DNA of 64,000 nt from CAZLMG01 sp964560765 (GCA_964560765.1 CAZLMG010000007.1:1-64000); one strand, 5' to 3'. Counted from the stretch's first letter, positions 8,286-16,615 are shown. Translations and numbers: made by a program. Notes: generated by a model from the letters alone, not told the origin.

Positions 8286-9845
8286 CTAGCCCAGCTTTCG
8301 CTTCTCCAAGCCGTACTTCTCCACCTTCATAATCAAACCAGCACGGCTGATTCCTAATTCCTTCGCTAGACGGGATTTGTTCCATCCCGTACGCTCAAGA
8401 CCCTCGACGATAAGCTGCTTTTCCAGCTCTTCAATGGCATCTTTCAAGCGACCGTTCACCCGCAAGCCAGGATATTGACCTTTAGAGTTTTCCTTAATGT
8501 GGTTCGACAGTAACTCAGCAGTTACCATCATGTCGTCGCCTGCGAGAACGCACAGGCGCTCAACTTCGTTTTCCAGCTCGCGGACGTTGCCCGGCCATGT
8601 GTGATCCATCAAGCGGCTTAGGCACTCTTTGTCCATCGCCTTCTTCTTGCCAGCATTGGCATACTTATCCAAGAAGTGATCCACCAAAATGGGAATGTCC
8701 TCTTTCCTATCTCGCAGCGGCGGAACCTGAACGTTAATGACATTAAGGCGATAGTACAAATCTTCTCGGAAAGTCATCTCCTTGACCATTTTCTTCAGAT
8801 CTTTGTTGGTAGCGGCCAAGATCCGCACGTCGGCGCTCTTGATCACGGTACTACCTACTGGAGTGAACGTTCCTTCTTGCAGCACGCGCAAGAGTTTAAC
8901 CTGCATTTGCATCGAGGTGTCGCCGATTTCGTCCAGAAACAGTGTCCCGCCATCGGCGGCTTCAAATAGACCCTTCTTATCCTTGATGGCGCCAGTAAAT
9001 GAGCCCTTCATGTGACCAAAAAGCTCGGACTCCAAGAGGTTCTCGTTGAAGGCACCGCAGTTGACGATAACGAACTTGTTCTTCTTGCGCCGAGAATTGT
9101 AGTGTAGAGCTCTGGCAATCAGTTCTTTACCTGTGCCGTTCTCGCCTTGAATTAGTACAGTAGTGTCCGAATCAGCAACACGTTCAAGCAGTCGATACAT
9201 CTGTTGCATCGCGCCAGCTTTTCCAATCATCTGATCGAAGCCATAGCGCGTTCCAAGTTCGCCCGAAAGCTCATCCATCTTCACTTTTTGTTCATATAGG
9301 TCTTTATGTACGATCAAGATCTCGTCAACAACCAGAGTGACAAGCTCAGTTAGATACTCTACTTCCTTGTCCGTCAAAATTGGTAGCGAATCGATATAGT
9401 TCTTCAACGCCGCGTCGTTCATCGGGAAACTGCGCTCTAAATAGGAACGCAATAACGCCTTTTGCTCCTCTGCGGTGTCGGCCTTGATAAAGCCATCACC
9501 AAAGACGCAACCCATGAATTCGCCATTGACCCGGATCGGCACAGTCAACGTCGAGAAGCCGGCGTGACAGCGCGAAAGCTTAGGCTTCGTGCTGTTCGTG
9601 GCGTCGATGGTTGTCTGGCTGGCTGTGCCACGACATCCGGCAAAGCCGCGGTCGTTTTGCGTGACCGCTTGGCAAACTGGATTGAGCGGGTTGAAAAACT
9701 TCCCGTCTGGCACTCCGCGCAGAAGTCCCCGGGAGTCTGTAAAGTTAATCTGGATGTTCCACCAGCGGCCTACTATATCCTTCAGGCGCCGGATGACATG
9801 CATCTTGTCAAAATCTTCCCAACTGATGCGACTTGGTTCTGCCAT
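8286..9845 (-). CDS. Sigma-54-dependent transcriptional activator with N-terminal PocR sensory domain
   Basis: Enhancer-binding protein that would remodel sigma-54 RNA polymerase in response to a ligand. Residues about 10-180 form a PocR-type domain with conserved cysteines (Cys58, Cys71, Cys93 in RCHAGF, Cys113), a fold linked to small-molecule sensing. The AAA+ domain has Walker A GENGTGKE (234-241), the sigma-54 loop GSFTGA (281-286; Ser in place of the first Ala of GAFTGA) and Walker B TLFLDEIG (301-308). The C-terminus is a Fis-type helix-turn-helix (SRLAKELGISRAGL). It is monocistronic, has its own terminator, and is preceded by a close match to a FliA (sigma-28) promoter at 9917-9944, which suggests expression with late flagellar genes. 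The target promoters are unknown; none with clear TGGCAC/TTGC spacing was seen here. Confidence 0.92.
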   Translation of the reverse strand: MAEPSRISWEDFDKMHVIRRLKDIVGRWWNIQINFTDSRGLLRGVPDGKFFNPLNPVCQAVTQNDRGFAGCRGTASQTTIDATNSTKPKLSRCHAGFSTLTVPIRVNGEFMGCVFGDGFIKADTAEEQKALLRSYLERSFPMNDAALKNYIDSLPILTDKEVEYLTELVTLVVDEILIVHKDLYEQKVKMDELSGELGTRYGFDQMIGKAGAMQQMYRLLERVADSDTTVLIQGENGTGKELIARALHYNSRRKKNKFVIVNCGAFNENLLESELFGHMKGSFTGAIKDKKGLFEAADGGTLFLDEIGDTSMQMQVKLLRVLQEGTFTPVGSTVIKSADVRILAATNKDLKKMVKEMTFREDLYYRLNVINVQVPPLRDRKEDIPILVDHFLDKYANAGKKKAMDKECLSRLMDHTWPGNVRELENEVERLCVLAGDDMMVTAELLSNHIKENSKGQYPGLRVNGRLKDAIEELEKQLIVEGLERTGWNKSRLAKELGISRAGLIMKVEKYGLEKRKLG

Positions 9846-9916
9846 ACCTCACTCCTAACCCGCGTGAATCACCAGGAATCAGGCGGACCAAACCCGATTC
9901 CGAATCGTTGAACGGC

Positions 9917-9944
9917 TTATCGGCGGGGTGTACCAAAAACTTTA
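9917..9944 (-). promoter_or_regulatory. FliA (sigma-28)-type promoter upstream of the PocR/sigma-54 activator
   Basis: On the minus strand TAAAGTTT (9944-9937) is followed after 12 bases by GCCGATAA (9924-9917). Both boxes match the enterobacterial sigma-28 consensus TAAAGTTT-N11-GCCGATAA completely; the spacer is one base longer. It lies 72 bases upstream of the start codon at 9845. fliA itself is in this window. Confidence 0.7.
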
Positions 9945-10024
9945 CAGCAAAAAAGATCAAGGAGACCGGACGGTTCCTAGTAAGGGCTACTCGAACTTAG
10001 ACACTTGTCGATTTGTGGTGCAGC

Positions 10025-10720
10025 TCACAGATCGGTGACGTTCACACCCTTGTCAGCGGTAAACGTAAATTTAGCATCATCAATACGGGACGTTGAAGGG
10101 TTCGAAAACTTGACAGCCCAGTAATTACCATTTGAGTACTGCAATTTGACATGGTCGACGATGCGTCTGTCTAAGGAAATGCGGAGAGTGACAGAGACAA
10201 GATCGCCTTGCTGTCGCGGCTGCAACACCACTTCCGCGCTGTCCTTTGACGTGTTCACCTCTTTTGGTTCGTAGCGATTCAGCAATGATTCTGGCTGAAG
10301 CACCATAGCTACTACCTCTTCGACCTCGCGAAGGCGCATGTTGGAACCGTCTTTGAAGCGAGTTGCCACTTTCGCATCGGGTTTGTATTGGACGAGAACC
10401 TTTCCATCATAAATCAACTCTTCCTTGATCGGATCCTTCTGCGTCCAAACAAATCGACTTGGCTTTGCAAATAGCGCATAGCCTCGACTGATTCGCTTGT
10501 TATTTGGTCGTAGCGATCTAAAGATTTCTTGTTCAAATTCCACCGCCAGAAACTCTGTTTGCTTCAGCAACGCCTGCAGCTTTGCAATCTCGGTAGTCTT
10601 ATCCAACGGTACTGGCTCTGCTTTTGCTGGCTCGCTAGTGACGACTTTGGACTGAGCATTTGCGACGAGAGTACTCGCCGTCAGGAGTGAGCCTAAAGTC
10701 ATGATCCATAGGTACTTCAA
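10025..10720 (-). CDS. lolA: LolA-like outer-membrane lipoprotein carrier
   Basis: Periplasmic chaperone that ferries lipoproteins from LolCDE to the outer membrane. Start chosen at TTG 10720-10718: GGAGG lies five bases before it, it falls one base after the pncC stop, and it yields a clean signal peptide (MKYLWIMTLGSLL...ANAQS). The longer frame from GTG 10732 lacks this arrangement. The mature part has the LolA pattern of repeated beta strands (FEQEIFRSL, SRFVWTQKDP, VQYKP). Length 231 residues is typical. The many lipoprotein genes of this window are its likely clients. The family call rests on overall pattern rather than one motif, so another LolA/LolB-fold protein is possible. Confidence 0.82.
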   Translation of the reverse strand: MKYLWIMTLGSLLTASTLVANAQSKVVTSEPAKAEPVPLDKTTEIAKLQALLKQTEFLAVEFEQEIFRSLRPNNKRISRGYALFAKPSRFVWTQKDPIKEELIYDGKVLVQYKPDAKVATRFKDGSNMRLREVEEVVAMVLQPESLLNRYEPKEVNTSKDSAEVVLQPRQQGDLVSVTLRISLDRRIVDHVKLQYSNGNYWAVKFSNPSTSRIDDAKFTFTADKGVNVTDL

Positions 10721-10721
10721 G

Positions 10722-11234
10722 TTAACCTCCACTCAATTCGACAATCTTTGCGATCGCAGCGAGAGCTGCCCCAAATCGAACGTCTGTCCGATCGCCACTT
10801 AACAGCAATGGGGTTGTACCATCTTGCGCGGTCGTTGACCATCCGAGCCACACTGTGCCTACCGGCTTGGTTGGTGTCCCTCCACTCGGACCAGCGATCC
10901 CAGTCAAACTCACCGCAATGCTGGCCCCGAACTTTGTGCCGACGCCTCGAGCCATGAGCAGTGCGCATTCACTAGAAACGGCGCCGTGGGATGTCAGCAC
11001 GGCGCTAGGCACCTCCAACAGACCTTCCTTTATAGAATTGGAATAGGCAACGACGCCACCTAGGAAATAATCCGAACTACCCGCAGTTTCCGTAAGCAAT
11101 GCGGCTAATAATCCGCCTGTGCAACTCTCGGCGGTAGCAATGGTCAAGCCGCGACCATTCAGAACCTCATGCATCCTGCCGAGGAGATCGCGAGTATTTT
11201 GATTGATAAATCGGTAATTCATTTGCTCGCTCAT
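10722..11234 (-). CDS. pncC: Nicotinamide-nucleotide amidohydrolase (CinA C-terminal domain)
   Basis: Deamidates NMN to NaMN in pyridine nucleotide recycling. The 170-residue protein is only the CinA C-terminal domain, with the signature ATAESCTGGLLAALLT, GGVVAYSN and SLTGIAGPSGG; the N-terminal molybdopterin-binding domain of full CinA is absent. It is cotranscribed with lolA, whose start follows one base after this stop. The divergent fadD start is only 27 bases away, so the promoters of the two genes must overlap or lie inside the opposite coding region. Confidence 0.93.
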   Translation of the reverse strand: MSEQMNYRFINQNTRDLLGRMHEVLNGRGLTIATAESCTGGLLAALLTETAGSSDYFLGGVVAYSNSIKEGLLEVPSAVLTSHGAVSSECALLMARGVGTKFGASIAVSLTGIAGPSGGTPTKPVGTVWLGWSTTAQDGTTPLLLSGDRTDVRFGAALAAIAKIVELSGG

Positions 11235-11261
11235 CTGCGATTTGTGGGGAGACTCTAATCA

Positions 11262-12935
11262 ATGACACGTCCTTGGTACAAGCACTATCCAAAAGGTGTT
11301 GCAGAAAACATTGTGATTCCGGCCGGCGCAACTGTAGCCTCAGTGCTAGAAGACACTTGCCGCCGATTTCAGGACAAAACCGCGCTCACTTGCATGGGCA
11401 CTTCGGTGAGCTTTCGCGAGTTGGATCGCATGGCGGAGAAGTTTGCTGCATACCTTCAGCATGAGATTGGTTTAAACAAGGGCGATCGAATCGCGATCAT
11501 GCTGCCGAACGTCATTCAATTTCCGATCGTGTTTTTCGCAGCGCAAAAGATTGGTGTTACTTGCGTGAATACAAATCCGCAATACACAGCTCGGGAGATG
11601 CGCCATCAGTTTGTCGATAGTGGATGCAAGGCCGTCATCATTTTAGACCTCTTTGCACACCTGCTTGACGGCATTATTTCCGACACAAAGATCGAGCGTG
11701 TTATCGTCACCAGAATCGCGGATCAGTTGCCCTTGCTCAAGGGTGCAATCCTCTCGACAGTCATCAGGGCGACGGGAAAGCTTAAACCATTTCGTGTCAA
11801 GGCCGAGAACTTCAGGGATGCCCTGCGACGTGGCGCAGAACACAGTGCGATCAAGCCAGCGATTGCACCTGACGACGTGGCGGTGATTCAATATACGGGG
11901 GGGACGACAGGTTCCCCAAAGGGCGCGATGCTGACGCAGGCCAATATTCTGGCGAATATTTTTCAAATTCAAGCCTGGGCGAAAACGCTAAACATTGGTG
12001 CAAACGACACAGTTTTGACGGCGCTTCCTCTCTACCATATCTTTGCTTTAAGCGTGAACTTCTTGTCCTTCCTGAGTCTCGGCGGTCAGATCATCTTGGT
12101 CCCCAAGCCAATTCCCATCAGCAATACCGTCAAGATCTTTAGGCAATATCGGATAACTGTGATGACAGGGGTCAACACGCTCTTTAATGCTCTGAACAAT
12201 GACCCCGAGTTTCAGAAGCTTGCGCCAAAGTCGATTAAGATTGCATTGGCCGGAGGAATGGCGTTGCAGGAGCCTGTTGCCAAAGCTTGGGCTAACATCA
12301 CCGGCAATAGCATCATTGAGGGGTTTGGAATGACCGAATCCTCTCCCGTGACCCACTGCAATCCCGTTGGCGGCGAACCCAGAATTGGAAGTATCGGTGT
12401 GCCGCTTCCATCGACCGACGCGCGAATTGTGGATGATGCCGGCCGGCCGGTTCCTGTCGGCGAAACCGGCGAGCTCATTGTGCGTGGTCCCCAGGTTATG
12501 AAGGGCTATTGGCAGAAGGACTCGGAAACTTCGCATGTGATTCGTGAAGGGTGGCTTTATACAGGCGATATTGCTCGTATGGATGGGGATGGGTATTTCT
12601 ATATCGTCGATCGCAAGAAAGATATGATCTTGGTTTCTGGGTTCAACGTGTATCCGAATGAGATTGAAGAGGTACTCGCATCCCATCCAAAGGTCTTGGA
12701 GGCGGCGGTCGTTGGTGTTCCGGATGGGAAGACTGGCGAAGCTGTGAAGGCTTTCGTCGTAAAAAAGGAAGGGAGTCTGTCCGAGGAAGAATTGCGGGCC
12801 TATTGTGCCGAAAATCTCACGAACTACAAACGTCCAAAGTTTGTCGAATTCCGGACAGAATTGCCCAAGACCAATATTGGGAAAATATTGCGCCGTGAGC
12901 TGAGAGACGTTTCATCGGAGAAAAAGTCAGCTTAG
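11262..12935 (+). CDS. fadD: Long-chain fatty-acid-CoA ligase
   Basis: Activates fatty acids to acyl-CoA by way of an acyl-AMP intermediate. The AMP-binding signature YTGGTTGSPKG is at residues 211-221; FGMTESSPV, the YTGDIARMDGDGY hinge region and the C-terminal LPKTNIGKILRREL lysine are all present. The 557-residue length and the FadD-like N-terminus (PWYKHYPKGV) favour FadD over short-chain ligases. Cytosolic or membrane-associated. It is divergent from pncC and convergent with the GspC-like gene, which it overlaps by four bases. Confidence 0.93.
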   Translation: MTRPWYKHYPKGVAENIVIPAGATVASVLEDTCRRFQDKTALTCMGTSVSFRELDRMAEKFAAYLQHEIGLNKGDRIAIMLPNVIQFPIVFFAAQKIGVTCVNTNPQYTAREMRHQFVDSGCKAVIILDLFAHLLDGIISDTKIERVIVTRIADQLPLLKGAILSTVIRATGKLKPFRVKAENFRDALRRGAEHSAIKPAIAPDDVAVIQYTGGTTGSPKGAMLTQANILANIFQIQAWAKTLNIGANDTVLTALPLYHIFALSVNFLSFLSLGGQIILVPKPIPISNTVKIFRQYRITVMTGVNTLFNALNNDPEFQKLAPKSIKIALAGGMALQEPVAKAWANITGNSIIEGFGMTESSPVTHCNPVGGEPRIGSIGVPLPSTDARIVDDAGRPVPVGETGELIVRGPQVMKGYWQKDSETSHVIREGWLYTGDIARMDGDGYFYIVDRKKDMILVSGFNVYPNEIEEVLASHPKVLEAAVVGVPDGKTGEAVKAFVVKKEGSLSEEELRAYCAENLTNYKRPKFVEFRTELPKTNIGKILRRELRDVSSEKKSA

Positions 12936-13630
12936 TCGATAACTATTTTCGTGTTGTGCTCAACTCCAGCGCGGAGGTACGTGAACTGCACCTCTTTGGC
13001 ATTTTCCTTGATGCTGTTTAGCAACTTTATCGTCGATGCAACGTCATTAATTTCCTGTGAGTTGATTCCAGTCACCGTATCGCCGTCTTTGAGACCAATT
13101 TGCTCAAAGACGCTCTCCTTTTCGATATCCCAAAAGGTGAAGCCGGCTAGCTTGTTGTTTTGGTAATAAGGTACCGCTGCTGCCTGCATCAATATTGTTG
13201 CGAGCTTGTCTTTAATGAGGTGGTCTTTGTACGACGCGCTCACCTTTACAACCCCATCTTCAGCTTCAATGGCCGCAGCTAGTGACGCACCGGGTGCGAT
13301 CATACTGCCGGACGCTGAGCTAGAGATCTCATCGCCGACCGCAAATCGATAGGGCTTACCTGCAATCGAAATGTCGACAAACTTGCGATTCACGGCAATA
13401 AGAATGGCGGACTTTTGCTTGTCAACGCCATCGCCCTCTCGGACTGCGAACGTATGCCCGGTGGACTTGTCTTTGACAAGCGCAACCCCAGACCTTTTCT
13501 CGGTCGAGGCGATGACGCCCAGGATTAAATAGGAATTGTTGGTCAGCGCAAGGGCATTCATGGAAGACAGCCCAATCGTGAAGACAGCCAGCAATCGAAT
13601 CAAACAGCCGTACATTCGCATATTCAGCAC
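12932..13630 (-). CDS. Orphan GspC-like periplasmic PDZ protein
   Basis: The layout resembles type II secretion subunit GspC: an N-terminal hydrophobic segment (about residues 8-28), an HR-like domain with LILGVIASTEKRSGVALV and VREGD, a linker, and a C-terminal PDZ-like domain (FWDIEKESVFEQIGLKDGDTVTGIN to the end). In type II systems GspC couples the inner-membrane platform to secretin GspD. No other gsp gene is in the window, so the protein either serves a secretion system encoded elsewhere or is an independent PDZ protein. At 232 residues it is somewhat shorter than E. coli GspC. It ends four bases inside the 3' end of fadD. Confidence 0.7.
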   Translation of the reverse strand: MLNMRMYGCLIRLLAVFTIGLSSMNALALTNNSYLILGVIASTEKRSGVALVKDKSTGHTFAVREGDGVDKQKSAILIAVNRKFVDISIAGKPYRFAVGDEISSSASGSMIAPGASLAAAIEAEDGVVKVSASYKDHLIKDKLATILMQAAAVPYYQNNKLAGFTFWDIEKESVFEQIGLKDGDTVTGINSQEINDVASTIKLLNSIKENAKEVQFTYLRAGVEHNTKIVID

Positions 13631-13830
13631 CAGTTAGAGCAGTCAGTGTTTTTAGAGCTTCAACAGTCACCAGCAGCTCCCCTAAAGCAAGAAGTCGGCC
13701 ATGGTAGGGTCAGATTAACTATCGGTAATTATGACGGATATTTCCCCACTAGCAGTTATGGGATTGGCAGTTAGCTAGAAAGTAGACGGCCGCAGCCTGG
13801 GAAACTTTTGCCCAGTTCGCATCGAACCAA

Positions 13831-13850
13831 GAAAGGGCGGTTATTCTAGA
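13831..13850 (+). promoter_or_regulatory. Repeated promoter-like box, copy 1
   Basis: GAAAGGGCGGTTATTCTAGA lies 31 bases upstream of the first barrel gene. The same box with two substitutions occurs at 26685-26704, ahead of the Cys-repeat lipoprotein gene. TATTCT could be a -10 element, but no convincing -35 hexamer is seen, so another sigma factor or an activator site is possible. Confidence 0.45.
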
Positions 13851-13880
13851 GATGGTTCATATCTAAAAAAGGGAACGAAA

Positions 13881-14459
13881 TTGCCCTCATTGAAGCTGAA
13901 GTTGCTGGGGCGTACAGTCTCTTCGCTCATCCTGCTCGGATGGGCGTCCGCGTCGTATTCTGTGACGCTGGGCATTGGCACGGTTGGTGGCGTGATGCAA
14001 GTTCCAGCATCCGAGTACATGTACGCTGCCTACGGCGCTTATGCAGAAGTTGGAAGTGAGCTGCGAAAATTTGTCTTTCGTCTGTTCTACATGGAGCGAC
14101 CTGAATTTCGAGCCAACGGATTTGCTGATAAGGACAGCATTGCCGCCGTGACGATCGGTGGCCAAATCGTTGGAACCAAGAATTCTGGGCTCGTCGTCAT
14201 GATTGGACCCGGAAGGGCGAGCGGTTATGTGAAGGTTACTGAAGCTGATCTACCCAGCGTCGGATTTACCAAGGGTGCCAGCAATTCCTACACCCTCAAT
14301 GGGATGTTGCTAGAAGCAGACTACGAGTTTCGAATGTCTGGTTTTCAGTTTGCTGTTGGTCACCAGTCGCTGTCCGGCGTGCCCGACAATCGACAATTTG
14401 CAGCGCGTGTTGGCTATACATTTCCCAGTTTCACGATCAAATTGGGGTATAGACATTGA
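13881..14459 (+). CDS. Exported barrel-like protein of unknown function (cluster gene 1)
   Basis: Not recognised as a named family. It has a signal peptide (about residues 1-27, ending near SASYS) followed by alternating polar and aromatic strands (LRKFVFRLFYMERPEF, ADYEFRMSGFQFAVGHQSL, RVGYTFPSFTIKLGYRH) and it ends with an aromatic-basic strand, the pattern of a small outer-membrane beta-barrel. Start TTG at 13881 with AGGGA seven bases upstream. Its TGA overlaps the TTG of the next gene, and that gene overlaps the metalloprotease, so all three are likely translated together. Outer-membrane placement is inference from the strand pattern. Confidence 0.7.
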   Translation: MPSLKLKLLGRTVSSLILLGWASASYSVTLGIGTVGGVMQVPASEYMYAAYGAYAEVGSELRKFVFRLFYMERPEFRANGFADKDSIAAVTIGGQIVGTKNSGLVVMIGPGRASGYVKVTEADLPSVGFTKGASNSYTLNGMLLEADYEFRMSGFQFAVGHQSLSGVPDNRQFAARVGYTFPSFTIKLGYRH

Positions 14460-14917
14460 ACCAAAGGCTTTTCACGCTTTTGTCGATCGTTGTCATCAAC
14501 CTTTCAGTTGGCCAGGTCGCACTTGGGGCTTCGCCCTTTCGCATAGCAACTGTGCAATATTCGGCATTCACCCCGAATGCTGGCGGACAGGAGGCGTACG
14601 CCGTGCGTTATGGCAGTGACAAGAGTGAGTTTTCCATCTTCGCGAATAACCATCTGGTCGCGAATGGCGGACCGCTTTCTGGTGCCACATACTCTTGGCG
14701 ATTTCCAATATGTGATTCGAGTTGCTTCGTTCCAACCTATTTTCAAGCCGGCGTTGGGTTGAGCAACGCGGGACCAATGGCTGAGTTAGCTTGGTCGGCA
14801 ACCCCGCTTTGGTTTGCTAGAATTGACTTTACCACGCAGATATTTCTGGGTTCGTCACGTGCTGCAATATGGAGTTATCCGCTATGGATCGGATTATCCT
14901 TGCCACTATCGTGGTAG
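14456..14917 (+). CDS. Exported barrel-like protein of unknown function (cluster gene 2)
   Basis: Not recognised. Signal peptide of about 24 residues (MNQRLFTLLSIVVINLSVGQ then VALGA), then a strand-rich mature part of about 128 residues (FRIATVQYSAF, YAVRYGSDKSEFSIFANNHL, WFARIDFTTQIFL) ending in LSLPLSW. Two cysteines (in CDSSC) could form a disulphide. It starts with TTG at 14456 overlapping the previous stop, and its 3' end overlaps the metalloprotease gene by 34 bases. With gene 1 it may form a pair of small barrels or a secreted complex; this is inference. Confidence 0.65.
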   Translation: MNQRLFTLLSIVVINLSVGQVALGASPFRIATVQYSAFTPNAGGQEAYAVRYGSDKSEFSIFANNHLVANGGPLSGATYSWRFPICDSSCFVPTYFQAGVGLSNAGPMAELAWSATPLWFARIDFTTQIFLGSSRAAIWSYPLWIGLSLPLSW

Positions 14918-15585
14918 TGACTGGATGTCTTTTGGGTGGTGTGGGATATGGTTACCCGACGCCAGTCGATTTTAATGGCAAGCTCAGCAGATGGGATATC
15001 GTCGAAGGCGATATCCCGATATCGTTCGCCATCGATGGCGATGAGAGCTTTCATTCGCAACATATCTCAACGATAGCCGAGGAGGCGGCATCCATTTGGT
15101 CGCGCGTGCCCACCAGTTATATTGAGTTAGAGAGAATCTCGGATGTTGAATCGGCACAAATCGTCATCAAGCTGACGGATGAAATCGAGCAAGGATCATC
15201 TTCTTCAGGCTACAGCGAGATCGAGTCTACCTTGGAAGATGGCATGATTCACTGCACAATGACCGTAGCCACAAACACTTCCTATGTAACCATTGCGAAG
15301 ACGCTTCTGCATGAGTTCGGCCATTGCCTCGGTCTCGGACACACACTCATGCCAGAAGCCATTATGAGCTATTCTGTCGAGCAGAATTCTTTTTCACTAT
15401 CGATAGACGATGTCGCCGCTGTGACACGGCTCTATCCTATCAATGGCGGTGATCCGCAGTTACCCAAGGGTTGTGCCGTCATGTCGAGGGCTGGCGTTGG
15501 CAATATGTATGCTGGGGTACTGCTTTGTTTGCCGCTAGTTTTCGCTTTGTGCTGGCTGCCCATCGTCAATAAAAACGCCGGATGA
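14884..15585 (+). CDS. Matrixin-like (metzincin) zinc metalloprotease with C-terminal membrane segment
   Basis: Zinc protease of the metzincin clan. From the chosen start (ATG 14884, GGAG nine bases upstream; an ATG at 14869 lacks a ribosome site) the zinc motif HEFGHCLGLGH is at about residues 143-153 with the Met-turn in AIMSY. The N-terminus is hydrophobic and contains VTGC at residues 12-15, so it may be a lipoprotein signal. A second hydrophobic segment (AGVLLCLPLVFALCW) sits at the extreme C-terminus followed by a few polar residues, resembling a C-terminal anchor. No pro-domain cysteine switch was seen. It is the last gene of a three-gene overlapping cluster; its stop codon lies inside the terminator of the convergent flagellin gene. 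Confidence 0.88.
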   Translation: MDRIILATIVVVTGCLLGGVGYGYPTPVDFNGKLSRWDIVEGDIPISFAIDGDESFHSQHISTIAEEAASIWSRVPTSYIELERISDVESAQIVIKLTDEIEQGSSSSGYSEIESTLEDGMIHCTMTVATNTSYVTIAKTLLHEFGHCLGLGHTLMPEAIMSYSVEQNSFSLSIDDVAAVTRLYPINGGDPQLPKGCAVMSRAGVGNMYAGVLLCLPLVFALCWLPIVNKNAG

Positions 15586-15601
15586 GAGACTCCCATCCGG
15601 C
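15570..15601 (-). terminator. Terminator of the distal flagellin gene, nested in the protease 3' end
   Basis: GCCGGATG (15577-15584) pairs with CATCCGGC (15594-15601). On the minus strand the stem is followed by GTTTTTATTG, a U tract, about 20 bases after the flagellin stop. The plus-strand metalloprotease stop codon (15583-15585) lies within the stem. Confidence 0.85.
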
Positions 15602-15620
15602 CCTGATCTTGTGAATCCAA

Positions 15621-16544
15621 TCAGCGAATCAAACTCAGCACAAATTCAGGAGTTGAGTTAGCCTGCGACAGTACGGAAATACCGGCTTGAGTCAGAATGC
15701 GAGCCTGAGTAAACGCAGCAGTTTCCGAGGCATAGTCCACATCTGAAATTCGACTCTGCGCCGCCATCAAGTTCTCATTCGTCACATCGATGTTGGTGAT
15801 CGTACTATTCAAGCGAGATTGGACCGAACCGAGAGTTGCGCGGTATGACGCTACGGAGTTCAGAGCCGTATCCAACTTGTTGAGAAGATCCGCAGTACCG
15901 TCTGACCCGAGGTCCTGTGCGCCTCCGTCTGGATCAGATGGCAACACCGACAATGAGTCATCTTCGAATAGGGTCAAAGTGTCCGTAAGATCCCGCAGAT
16001 CTGACAGGTCGATGGCCAGCACGTCTGGGTCCGTATCTGGATCGATATCGGGTGGATTCCCATCTGCGTCGTTCGCCCGGTTTGAGGACCCGACGAAAAT
16101 ACGGATGGGCTCATCGTTGTCGCTTGGTTTCAAGACTCGCGAACCGTTGAATTCCGTTGAATCAACGATTCGACCAACTTCCAATCGAAGCTGCTGAAAT
16201 TCCTTGTCCAAGAATGACCGCTCGCGGTTACCAATGGTGTCAGAAGCAGCCTGTGCACTCAGCTCGCGCATCCTGACGATAATGTTCGTTACCTCGTTGA
16301 GTCCACCCTCGGCAACTCGGATGTAAGACACACCGTCATTCGCGTTTCTCTTGGCGACCGCCAAGCTGCGCGAACTAGCTCGGATCCGCTCAGACACGGC
16401 CAAGCCAGCAGCGTCGTCCGCAGACTTGTTGATCCGTTTACCAGAGGACAACTTTTCCAAAGATTCGGATAGCTGAGTACGGCTAATGTTGACGTTCCGC
16501 TGCGCGGCGATCGATTCGGTATTGGTTTTAATCCTTAAACCCAT
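15621..16544 (-). CDS. Flagellin (distal of two tandem copies)
   Basis: Filament subunit, secreted without a signal peptide through the flagellar export apparatus. The N-terminal D0/D1 region (MGLRIKTNTESIAAQRNV, LSSGKRINKSADDAAGLAVS) and C-terminal region (SRISDVDYASETAAFTQARI, AGISVLSQAN) are canonical. The central variable part (about residues 150-220) is short and rich in Asp and Gly, with no large D2/D3 domain; total length is 307. A strong ribosome site (GGGAGG) precedes the ATG. It follows the other flagellin on the same strand after 71 bases containing a stem-loop (16566-16588), so it may be expressed by read-through. Confidence 0.96.
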   Translation of the reverse strand: MGLRIKTNTESIAAQRNVNISRTQLSESLEKLSSGKRINKSADDAAGLAVSERIRASSRSLAVAKRNANDGVSYIRVAEGGLNEVTNIIVRMRELSAQAASDTIGNRERSFLDKEFQQLRLEVGRIVDSTEFNGSRVLKPSDNDEPIRIFVGSSNRANDADGNPPDIDPDTDPDVLAIDLSDLRDLTDTLTLFEDDSLSVLPSDPDGGAQDLGSDGTADLLNKLDTALNSVASYRATLGSVQSRLNSTITNIDVTNENLMAAQSRISDVDYASETAAFTQARILTQAGISVLSQANSTPEFVLSLIR

Positions 16545-16565
16545 GGTCGTAACCTCCCTGTTAAG

Positions 16566-16588
16566 GGCGGCGTCAAGTGGACGCCGCC
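16566..16588 (-). terminator. Stem-loop between the tandem flagellin genes
   Basis: GGCGGCGTC (16566-16574) and GACGCCGCC (16580-16588) form a perfect 9-bp GC-rich stem with a 5-base loop, on the minus-strand transcript between the two flagellin genes. It is followed only by TTAA rather than a U run, so partial termination or mRNA 3'-end protection of the upstream flagellin is more likely than full termination. Confidence 0.55.
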
Positions 16589-16615
16589 TATATGCCTAGG
16601 TTTCCAGCCTCATTG

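Noticed and set aside
13631..13830. CRISPR arrays, riboswitches and rRNA in the intergenic regions (this one and all others)
   Set aside because: No spaced direct repeats, no recognisable aptamer core and no rRNA-like stretch was seen anywhere in the window.
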